Origin: Phoronis australis
Taxonomy: Eukaryota > Phoronida > Phoronidae
NCBI GenBank assembly: GCA_002633005.1
Contig: NMRA01000021.1
Location: 503,352-530,668, forward strand
Length of the DNA: 27,317 nucleotides
Direction: 5' to 3'
Below are positions 10,201 to 21,700 of the stretch, piece by piece (the first letter of the stretch is position 1; each line of letters opens with the position of its first letter). The position numbers and the translations under genes are program-made. The notes under the pieces are model-generated. The model made no database searches. It was not told the DNA's origin and saw only the letters and a program-made list of their open reading frames with translations.

Positions 10201-12319
10201 CAGCCACCCTGGTGGGATGATGAATTGGCTTCGGCCAAACGAGCAAAAATATGGTCTTTAAAACTGTTTCGTAAAAACTCTTCTGTCTTTTACCTTAACA
10301 TGTACAAAGTAAATAAGAAAGCTCTCCATGATCTGTTTAAACAAAAAGAGAAAGCACATGAAGCACGACTTATTGAAGCCATTAAACGTTTCAAAAATAA
10401 CCCTAAGGAGTTCTGGCAAATAATTAAATCCATTGGACATCCCGTAAGTCTTCTACAATTAGTCCGCAGAAATGGCACGACTATTTCAAGGATTTATTGA
10501 ATCAAAACTGCTCTATTGACGAGTCCTTGAGTCAATTTTCCACGCAGGAAATGATTGAACATGATAGTTCGTGTGAAAAGTGTAGTAACAATTTCCTTTC
10601 TGACCTTAATACTGATTTCTTGCCTTCTGAAATATATGAGGCCATTGAACAATTGCCTACAGGCATGGCTGGGGGTTATGATGGCGTCATCTTTGAAATG
10701 CTGAAGTGCACGAAGGTAACGATAGTGCCAGCCTTGCATAAGTTGTTTAATGCAATATTTGATTCTGGGTATTATCCCCAGACATGGTGTGACGCGGTGC
10801 TTACTCCAGTACATAAACAAGCCAATATCAATGACGAAAATAACTATAGAGGTATCTCCCTGTTGGCTGCTTTGGGAAAACTTTTTACCATACTTTTAAA
10901 TAATCGTCTTTATTACTGGGCTGAAAATAATGATAAACTTCATGAGACTCAAGCTGGGTTTAGAAAAGGCTACTCTACGATTGACCAAGTGTTTACACTT
11001 CAAGCTATGTGCCACAAGTATTTGAGTCACCAGGGTGGGAGATTTTACTGTGCCTTTGTAGAGTTCTCGAAGGCATTCGATCGAATCCCACATAATTTAC
11101 TATTCTATAGATTGAAAAGCATTGATGTGCATGGTAAAATTTTCAACATAATTCGCTCTATGTATAGTAAGTTGCGCACTTGTGTGAAAACTCAAGATGG
11201 TCTTACACAGTTCTTTGATTGTACTGTTGGTACTGATCGCCAGGGTTGCATGATCAGCCCATTATTATTTGTGTTGTATCTAAATGAATTTCTGGATCAA
11301 ATGAGTATGAAAAGTAATATAAATAGCACATATCTCAGCGAACGAGTGCCAAGAGTTAACTCCCTACTATACGCAGACGATATGGTGTTATGTTCCTCTA
11401 CACCCATCAACTTACATCGTATGCTTAATTGTTTGGCAGAATTTTGTAAATCATGGGGCATGCAAATAAACTTGAAAAAAACTAAAGTGGTCGTTTTCAG
11501 AAATGGCGGTCCCCTAAGACGATATGAGAAATGGTTTTACAATGGAATATTGCTTGATGTGGTTCCTCATTACAAATAGCTTGGACTACTTATTACTCCA
11601 AAAGTTTCGTGGACCAAAGCCATTAAAGCCTTATCTAGTCAAGCAAATAAAGCTGCCTCTGCAATTTGTAAATTAAAGCGAAGATGTCGTGATCTGCCCC
11701 CGTAAATAACCTTTCACTTGTTCGATAAAATAGTTTACCCCTCTCTGTGTTACGGCGCTGAGATATGGGGCTTTAAGGAATATGAACAATTGGAAAATGT
11801 ACATATCAAGTTTTGGAAAACGCATTTTAGGAGTAGGCAGTTGTTGTTCAAACTCGGCAATTATGGGAGAATGTGGTCGATTCCCATTGTCTACAAAATA
11901 TTTTGTTTCTTGTTTAAAATACTGGTTCAAAATACTGGAGATGCCTAGTAATCGTGGGGTAAAAGCTGCATATGATATGCTTTTTCAGTCAGACCTGATC
12001 GTAAGATCTTCCTATAATTGGGCAAGTTTTGTAAAGAAACTTCTGTCTGTGTATGGTTTTCAGATGTATGGATTAATCAGGGAGTGGTAAATCAAACGTA
12101 TATCGAATGTAACGCAAAACTGCCTTACTATGTGAGGTACAAAACAAAGTACCATCTTGAGAATTATCTAGAAATGGTTGGTATCCCACGTGTTTTTATC
12201 CAGTCTCTGACTCGATTTCGATGTTCAAATCATTCGTTACTAGTGGAAAGAGGTCGCCACACAAATATTCCCTATGAAAACAGGTTATGTGGGTTATGTA
12301 ATTCGGGGTGTGTAGTATA
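10201..12319 (+). mobile_element. Dead non-LTR retrotransposon (LINE), 5' truncated
   Basis: The sequence opens with QPPWWDDEL, typical of the linker between endonuclease and reverse transcriptase in LINE ORF2. It then has the RT domain, a thumb/connection region (YGAEIWGF, KFWKRILGV) and a C-terminal ERGRHTNIPYENRLCGLC segment. The endonuclease is missing: upstream of about 10185 the frame is closed. Damage: a frameshift near 10443, in-frame stops at 11577 (TAG) and 11703 (TAA), and frameshifts near 11820 and 12080. No poly(A) tail or target duplication is visible. It lies tail-to-tail with CTU2. Confidence 0.88.
10497..11579 (+). pseudogene. LINE reverse transcriptase fragment with altered catalytic residue
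   Basis: The longest open stretch of the dead LINE, 360 codons, ending in the premature TAG at 11577. The true frame enters from about 10445 (WHDYFKDLL precedes the first listed codon). RT blocks seen: GYDGV, NNYRGISLL, QAGFRKGYSTIDQVF, FSKAFDRIPHN, RQGCMISPLLF, LLYADDMVL (YADD at about residues 292-295) and NLKKTKVVVF. In motif A the first metal-binding Asp is replaced: the sequence reads FVEFSKAFD, with Glu at about residue 189. With the stops and shifts this marks an inactive copy. Confidence 0.85.
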
Positions 12320-12534
12320 ACAATCCCAACCGGTAAGAAACATTCACAGTTGAAGGTTGAAAATGAGATGTAGCGCCTACAGTACGTTTCTTAGCAACAA
12401 TTTAATGTTTGAAAAGACAAGTTGTTTTAGTTGACACCAGTTGAAGAGTTGTTTGCATAGCATTCTTAATGAAGCAACTTGAAGTGAACTGAAAGTGAGT
12501 GAAAACAACTTGAAATCATTAAAATGGCAAATAA

Positions 12535-12540
12535 TTTATT
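12535..12540 (-). promoter_or_regulatory. Polyadenylation signal AATAAA of CTU2
   Basis: AATAAA on the minus strand, about 125 bases past the CTU2 stop, implies a 3' UTR of roughly 140-150 bases. Confidence 0.65.
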
Positions 12541-12664
12541 TTTAATTATTAGATGGTATCAATCCCATAACAAACACTTTTGTTGGTGGTGTAGATTAAG
12601 CGCTTTTAAGTGCTTACAATCAACATCCCCAACCACTTAAAAGTAGGTCTAACACGTGTGTATT

Positions 12665-12746
12665 CTACTGGGCAGTGGAGGCTATATGTTCTGAATCAGC
12701 GTCTTCTTCAATTAAACAATCCTTCATTATAGCAAACATCCGTTTT
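12665..12746 (-). CDS. CTU2: CTU2 coding exon 15 and stop (residues 444-470)
   Basis: Acceptor TCCTTTCAG. Encodes KRMFAIMKDCLIEEDADSE and a short tail ending in TAG at 12665-12667. The DCLIEExxDSE acidic end matches the vertebrate C-terminus (DCLIEDSDDE). Confidence 0.93.
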
Positions 12747-15700
12747 CTGAAAGGACAACAATTAACAGTTAACAATAGTCTCAGGGATGCTCAACTAATC
12801 TAATTACCAGATTTAGACTCAAAGTTTGAGACTGTTTAACATTAGCAGTGTGAAGACTCAAGTTCAAAGTGACACCACTGAGGAGAAACCTGATTTTGCG
12901 AAATCATTCTGGTTGTAAATTCTAACAAATCACTTGTTACATTTGATTTGCGTGTGGTCTCTACACTACTCATTCATTGGGTTTCTGTGTTTAGGCAGAG
13001 ACTTACTGTCATAGTACATACGCAGATTTGTTTCTCAGCCATGTGTAGCTTTATTCCAAATATATTTCACTATAAACCATACCCCCAGTGAATAGACACC
13101 CCACTACCTTTATGATAAAGGTTAGGTAATGTTATAAAGCTGTGCTCTGTTCAAGAAGCGAACTTTTGATTTAGATAACTTACCACTGTGAAATTGGTCT
13201 CAACATGTTTCTTATTCAGATGAAAATATTTTTTTTGGTCACCAAAGAACTGACAGTTCGTAAAACCCCTGAGACCAAACTAAGTAAGAATTTGCGACCA
13301 ATTCCATAAGATGTCTAAATCTAAGTTAGTATTAGTAATAGGTGAGTTTACAGCTGTTGCAAATGAAATGGTGAGTCTTACCTGTTCACATGTGAATCAA
13401 CATCTTGCAGAACGCTTAGAGGTAGTTTGTCAGTGTCGCTCTGTAAATATGCAAAACAACTGAATTATACGGTATTACAGACTTTGCAGTATAAGCAAGA
13501 AATTTCCCAAGCCGTGGATAAATTCCATCTAGCCTCGTTTAAATTATGTTGAAAATCGTGGGGGAAATCAGAAAAAAAATCAATACTGAATGGTTAAGAG
13601 AATCAGCTGAAAAATTTCCTTTGGAAATATGTTGACTATCTGACTGTGCTTCATAAAGGTCATCCAAAACGGTGCAGTGATTGAATAAAAATCTCTTCAA
13701 GAAATTACACAATGACATTCAGCTATAATACGAAGCCGACTTAAACGTACCATTTCTTTAACAGTCAGACGGCATCCATAGCACAGAGCATTCAGTATAT
13801 CACGTCTGGATGACCTGAAAACAGAGACAACTTTAAATGAGACAACCTTGAAACCAATATAGCATTAAGTGCTGCGTGGCATTTCCCAAATGGCAAATAC
13901 AAAAGTTTCTTGCCGGTTAGGATAACAATTAGCCACATTGCCTGGAATTTTATGACCGACTTCTTTAGTTTGGGGATTAGGGAACTGAGATGGGTGACAG
14001 TAGTAATTCCATTGTTCGTAACAACATTCTTATACATTTTAGACATGCAGACACTGATAAGTGAAATTTTTCACTACTTGAACAACGGAAATTGGTAAAG
14101 TACAACAGAAGAGAAATATCGTGAATTGTACCTGCTGTTCCTTTATTGACATGTCCCTCCACCTATTTTGTGTATCCTGCCCAAGCAAGACAATGGAATG
14201 ACTTGTGTACATCACTGCACAATAGACAACTTAGCTTAATGATCTTAATACCCCCCAAAGAATGCAGTGAAATTTGAATGGGGGAGCCTGTTATTGTCAG
14301 TTGGGGATGTTGTTTGTGTTTTTGCTCGTGAATCTACCTACGACAACCCTCTGCCACAATGTACGCCTGTGTCGACCTTTTCTGAGACCTGTCACGTCAT
14401 TTGCTTAGGAAATATTCAGTAGACAAGCAAAAGCAACCCAAAGGAAAGACTATGCTTGGCAAAACTTATTTTGTGGGCACATAAAGATATTGACATCTTA
14501 AAAGTAACAAGAGCGCACATGAATGGATTGCAAATGGTGTGCTTTTTGTCATGAATTCTCACGAAGTTAAGTAAGTGCAAGTTTCATTTCCTATGACGTT
14601 CAACTATTCCAACAAAACAATTTATGATATATAACAGCTCCAGACATCTTGTGTTGCTGTTTACTATGTCACTGACCAGTGCCCACTCATAGTGAAACCT
14701 TATATGCCAGACAGCTGTCCAGACTCCATTCATGTTTATAAGTTGGATGAAATCAGCGGAACTCTCAATATTGTTTGTTTTGCACTCACAACCCACACAT
14801 ATTTCTAATCGCTATATCTATTGTAGCTAGAGTTAATAAACTTTGTGTGTCAGTAGAAACTCAACGACTGTGTTAGTTTTTATGCTGCTCTCCATCGACT
14901 TGCTGTTGCTACCTTGTTAGCCAACTATCTACCGTTCAGCCAAGAACCCAGTAACCCAACTATACTACCACGACCCATCTCCACATTAGTGTAATCCGTG
15001 TCTCCGCAATGCTGATATCTCCATCACTTTCAGGGTTATTTATTTGTATCATAAAAATGGCCACTAGATGGCGCAAAAACATACAATCCATCCAAAAACG
15101 GAACATGCGGCCATATTTCATAAAAATCTGTTAAGGCACTTCAGAGAAACAAAGGAAAACAGAATAAAATGAAATTGCCACTAGTGGGTACAGTGTCCGG
15201 TGGATTCCCCTGGAAGTCATCGTCATCTGTTGTTATCTTCGTATAAATACACTTACTAAATTTAGTAAAGATCCTGCAGTGGGTTTAGGAGATACAACTA
15301 TGGGCGCAAAACAAAACTACCACTAGGAGGTGCCACAGTAGTCAGTCACCATCATCGAAGGTTGTCTTCACACTGAGACCATAATTATATGCCAATTTTC
15401 AAATGATTGGTTGATACAGGGGTGGACGCCAAAAACAAGATTTGAAAAGAGCAAAAATTGCCACTAGGTGGTGCAAAATATCTCGATTCTATCCAAAAAT
15501 AGGAAGATAGTGTCATCACACCAATAAATGCCTATATTTAAAATTATATGAAAATCTGTTGAGGACCTTTGAAGATACTGAGTTAAATGTAAAAAACTAA
15601 AATTGCCACTAGGGGCACAGCAGTAGTCAGATCTGTCCGAAAGTCATCGTCATTCGTTGTTAACATCATATAAATATACTTTAATATTAAATTTCGTAAA

Positions 15701-18700
15701 GATCCTGTGAACGGTTTAGGTGATACAGCCATAGGTGCAACAAAACAAAACAAAACTGCCACTAGGAGGCGCCACAGTAGTCGAAATCGTCAGAAAATCG
15801 ACAACCGTCCTCTTCTTAGTAAGCACATACATGCCAATTTTCACAATCATCCTTTGAGCGATTTGGTTGATAGAGGGGTGGATGCAAAAAAACAGAATCG
15901 AAAACAGTAAAAATGGCCACTAGGTGGCGCAAACTATATCGAATCCATCCGAAAACGTGAGGATAGCGTCATCTCACTCATAGGTGCCTACATAACAAAT
16001 TTCATGAAAATTCGTTCAGGACTTTTGAAGATACAATTGAAAGGAAAGTGTAAAAAAAACTAAAATTGCCACTAGGGGGCACACTGGTACTCAGATCCGT
16101 CTGAAAGTTCGCTTATGCCGTCCTATTCATGAATGGAACATATGTGCCAAATTTCATGAACGTATGTCAAAGGGTTTTGGAGTTAGAGCAGCGAACGCCG
16201 GACGCCGCCCGGACGAACGGAGATGACGGCATAATGCATCCACATATAAATATAATGTAGGCGCATAAAATGAAAATATTCTCACAGTTTGGAATGGCAA
16301 TACCCTATAAGTAGAGTAACCACAGCAGAAACTGACTAAGTTGGTTTACCTTTCAGGGTGCTGAGGACTATTATTATCTCCATGACCTGGAGAGTTGGTA
16401 CTTAAGCTGGGATTGTCAGTATGCCAACAACAGCTGTCTGAACTATCACCGCTCCCTCTGGTGAGAGACTCGGAGTGCAATGTACTATTAAGAGCAGACG
16501 ACTGTGGCATGTCTGTGTCTTGTGGTGCCTGCAATGCCAACAATTTCTAATCATCAAATGACTCAATCTGTTTCACGCGTTCAAGCCTCATGCAGTGACA
16601 CCTATAAGACCATCGGTTTTGGGTGGAACCATTTGTTTGTTTTTAATACAGCGTTCCTAATTATGCATGACAAAATGGAATGAACAAAGTTCATCGATTG
16701 CTTCAATAGGAAGATTAACCTCGGCTAACCGAACTTACACTGGCAATTTGAAGTTTGCAATTTCGATTTGACCAAACTAGCACTGCGTAGAACTTTGAAG
16801 GCCTATGTGCCCAATTCTGTAGAAATAACATGGAACACCTACGTCCACGTAACATAATAAGATTATTGCGTCACATTGTACTGTTCCTAACAGCATGGCA
16901 TGTATGTTTTCAACCGCTAGTTTGCCCATAGAAAATAATGTCATGAGTTTATTTTTACTGTATTAAGTTCATTTCAATGTTGTCATTTCAGTAATTCCCG
17001 TGTTTTCCCCGTCATTGAATTACTTAGGGCGGTTCCAGTAAAATCCGTGTGGGAGGGGGGAAGGCAATTGAAATAAAAATTTAAAGGTGGTTGTGTTTGA
17101 TTTAAATTCAAAATGGCTGGCAGGTCGTTGTCGTTTCATTGGGCCTTAATGTTTAATGGTGGGTAATTTCAGTAAGTTTTATAAACAATCCGCACAAAAT
17201 CAACAACTAAAATAAGAACGCAACTTGCAAAAAGCTCTGACTTTTTCACTCCCTCCAATCTCCCCATCGGCATGCCCATAACATCAGTCAACCAGAGGTG
17301 CTTCAATTTCTCAACGGCTAATAACCATATATAAGAAACATAATTATGTTTTCTGAGTAATGAATGACATCAGTGGTGATCGAGGAACAGATAAACTCAA
17401 GTGCCTGTGCAATCAACCACAAGAACAAAAAAAATTACGGGTGGTTGCCTTTCAAACTTAATACAAAAAATTACAGGTGGTGGGCTGAAGATATAAATGA
17501 AAAATATGGGTGGTGGGTGCGAAAAAAATTGCCTTCCCCCTCCCATACAGATTTTACTGGAACAGCTCTCATAATAATTTACCATTAATAAGGTGTATAT
17601 GCACGGTAAATTTGTGTAGAAATATTATCCCCACCAATTTCTATTAATGCAACAAAAATGAAGTCACAAAGGACCGCATTCTCCTTAACAGTAAACCTTT
17701 TGTCTCATAACAAGCTACCAAACCATTAAAACAACAGTTATTATAACTATTGAGGTTTCTCCGTGGTATTATGACCACTACAGCTGTTGTTCAACCAGAC
17801 CTGACACAGGCAGCAACTTCCTTTCTCTTTACTAGAGACACTTTCTTCGTTCACTTCCACCTTTTCTCCTGTTCTACAGAGAGAGGGCACAGATTACCAC
17901 AAACAAACATGACGTCGGGAGTATGCAATAAATATTACGAAATTGTAAATTACACATTAGTCACATGTATTTACGATAAAATCTCACTATTTTAGGACAC
18001 AATATGGTGGACAGGAGAAATTACTTTCTCATTTTTTCTTAATAATCGATATGCAGCTACAAGAATGATGCTTTGCCATATTCAAAATATATATTATAGA
18101 TACCAACAGACAATATTTTGAAAAACTGTGGGCACAGATGATATTAACAAAGTTAGAAGCTATTGAAAATTGAAAGAAATGCAATTTTGGGAATTATTTT
18201 TGTTCGAAACTGGTGAGAGTTTACCGAACAAATCTATGACAATATGTGAAAGAGTATTCATTATGCCTCACAAAAGTAAAGTTCATCAGAGCGCAGTACG
18301 TACCTCATTATTGTATACACTGTCGAGGGGAAATTTGCCTGAAGACCATTAACGAAAGACTCAGTCAGCCGATCTATACTGCTCTTGTCTTCAGACTACA
18401 GGAAATGAAACCACAACATGACATGGAGTAAAGAATTCGGTAATAGTCTAATATAACGTGTCTGAGTTTGAGAACAAGGTTTCTCAAATGAATAACCGGC
18501 ATCAACTGAGTCTCAAAATGCAGTTACATTATATCAGACATTTGCACAAAACTGAGCATCAGATTCTGGAGACAACTCGAGGGATTTCATCTACAGAACT
18601 GCTGTCACTTTTCCAATGCATTGTGGGATGGATATCCAATGACATCACCAATAACTTGATGGAAAACACTTATCATTTAAATACACCAGAATTGAAATCA

Positions 18701-21700
18701 TGAGTCAAGTGCAACATGCTTCTTGTTAGGACAAAGCAATCATCAATGAATAATAAAAGACTGAAAGTAAGCGTCAACATGCATAGCACAAATGCTCGAA
18801 AGATGTGGAAATCGATTGGTGCCAGCAACCTGTCTAGTCGTTTTCGAAAAATCAACAGACACGTAAAGGTAACAGTGGACGGGTGGGATGTGGACTATAT
18901 GGGACCACAACTTTTTTGAGGGCAAGTAAAAATGGAGAACAGAAAATGATCTTTCTTACCATAGTTGTAAAACTCTCCAGCACTGTGGGATGTAGGCTGT
19001 TGAAGACGTTATACATAGCTATCTCTTTTGAAGTAAACTCTCTGAAAGTCAGCAGAGGCCATATGAAACCTATCAAATGCTTTTGACTGGTGCAGTCAAT
19101 GCAGTGCAGCACTCGGTCCACAAATTGACCGACAGTCATTGTTAACAACATGAATTGACTGACACGGTGATTGTAGCACAGCAAACACAGTCTACGAATT
19201 GACGGACGCAGTCAATGCAGTACAGCAAACACAGTCTACGAATTGACGGACACAGTCAATGCAGCACAGCAAACACAGTCTACGAATTGACGGACACAGT
19301 CAATGCAGCACAGCAAACACAGTCTACGAATTGATGGACGCAGTCAATGCAGCACAGCAAACACAGTCTACGAATTGACGGACGCAGTCAATGCAGTACA
19401 GCAAACTCTGTCCATGGATTGACTAAGAGTCATTGCCATGCAGGAAACTCAGTGACACATTAAATGTAGCACAATATTTTTAGAAGTCATTTACATCTAC
19501 ATGTATGTAATTATCAACACCTGCTTTGGTCAATTTTTAAATTTACTTCAAGTTATTAATCCAAAGTCTTGATTTTTCAACACCAATGTTGTACATAACT
19601 TACATAAATTAATTGTATTTATTCCTGGTCCATGCATGCGTGTGGTGTGGGCGTATCAGAGACTATAGAGGCTAGGATACTTGTTCCTGACTTGTACAAA
19701 CAACTGAGTATCATGAATATGCAACAATAACAATGAGACATTCAAATAGAAATCATACTATGTCAAGTAGAAAGGTTAAATGTTTATCATTCAAAAGCAG
19801 TGTGATTGTATTACCTGAGAGGTCTAACCAATGTAACATCACTGTATCTTTCATCTGTGAAACCCTGAAAACAGTTGACTTGTTCAGTGACATTACTGCA
19901 GAGTCAATCACAAATTAACAAAAAAAATTCTTAATGTGGATTTTGACCAGAGAAATAAATGTCACTCTCATGAGAATGAGACGAATGTCCTGCAACACTG
20001 AGCACAACATTTTTTTGAAAATGTGTTCTACAAAAAATGCAATTTAAATAAATGGACTTAAGGTCACAAAGTGCTGGAAAACATAACTCCAATTATCACT
20101 AGTAATAAGTCACGGATATACTTTGAAAATAAATCCGAAGAATGTATAAATGCATCCACAAACCTGGAACCAAGCAGTCATAATGCAAAATGTTTGTTGT
20201 ATAACAATGAATACACGTGAGAGCATGAAATTCTCTTGCGTAAACTCACAACATCCAGAGATATACTAGCTCCTCTGCCCTGAGCGATGTTGGAAAGCAG
20301 ACAAACAGACAGTCCTGTAGCCGTGTCGCCGAGTATCACCTTCTTAAAGCCATGTTCAGCAGCCATCTTTACAAGAAGTCGGTGTCTGGAGAAAACATAA
20401 GTTGGTATGAAGGCATAGGTCTAAGGTATGAATATTGGTCATATTTTGCATAGGTTCTGCATTGGATAAAATAAATTTAATTACAGTTTTATCATCAATA
20501 CTATGTGATAAGCAAATGCATCATGACTAAACTTAGTTGAAGTTGTTTTTTAACTAGAAGTGCTTTTGGGTTTAAAAAAACTACCAGGTTCGCCCAATCT
20601 TGAATTGTAGTCAAGTGAACCGGCAACTCAAGTCAACTTCACAATGTCAGTGCAGACTAACCCGGAATAAACAAAGAAGTCTTTCCTTGAGTCACTAACA
20701 TCTTCAGTGTTGTTGCTGGTAAGGGAAATGAACTCCTATCATGGTAAGTAATGGTAAGTAATAGTGCAAGACTGATTTTACGGAAGCAAGAAGTCTAATG
20801 CCTTTTGTGTAGCAAATTAAAGGGAAAATGAAGTTTTAAGGCTTTATAGGCAGAGAATCGTTCATTGGCTGAAGTAATGCAAGATGTAACAAGTATATTG
20901 AAATGATGACCAACTATTTTATGAAATCAACAGAAACTTTCTTTAAAATAGGTTCTCGATTTTTAAAAAATGCTGCAGCTTTTTTGAACACACTGAATAA
21001 AATGCACCATGGAAAAACATGGCAAAGCAGCTGATTATGGAAATTAAATCATTTTTTAAAGAAACATTGATGAGATAACAATGACTTACTTGAGTGTGCG
21101 TAGTAAGTCCTCCTTGGCAGTAACAGACTGTGGAGAGTTAAACAGGGACTTCATGACTTCTGTGTCTTCACTTGTAATACTACTACGTAAATTTTCACTG
21201 CTGTAGTATTTCAGTGCCTTTTGACCACCGGCAAGAATCTAGAATTATAAATTGCAAGTTCAACAAAAAGTACTGAATGGTTTTACATAAGAGCAGTTTC
21301 TGATTTACACTGACCTTGTCGGCCCGTGGGTCATAAGTACTGAAGTCAGCATGAATAAACGTAGTAAACAGTCACGTACTTTCCATTTTTAAAATCTACT
21401 TAATTTTCTTGGAAGTCTTTTTGTCTCTGAAATTCTGTAGTAGATATAGAGGCCTACCCAAAAAAAGTTCAATTGTCACTAGAGGGAACTCAGATTCATC
21501 TGAAAATTCGCTTGCTAATTCCTTCCATGAAAGAAACATGACTGCGGAGTTTTATGAGCATCCATCCCCGAGTTCTGGAGATACAGCAGCAGATGACGAA
21601 CAGACTATGCACAGCCAAAAAGACAGCATAGTGTCTCCCACACATATATTTAAAATATATATGGGCCCATAAAAGGGATGCATTTCTAAGGTTATATATA

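Noticed and set aside
16346-16543. 65-codon minus-strand ORF as a small gene
   Set aside because: It is CTU2 exon 12 read a few bases past both splice sites.
18852-19184. 110-codon minus-strand ORF as a separate gene
   Set aside because: Only 18960-19041 of it is CTU2 exon 9; the rest is intron and satellite.
19194-19413. Regular 44-bp repeats suggestive of a CRISPR array
   Set aside because: There are no unique spacers: the whole unit repeats. The context is an intron of an animal gene.
21409-21672. 87-codon plus-strand ORF as a protein
   Set aside because: It translates a copy of the CCACTAG repeat; the other copies do not keep the frame.
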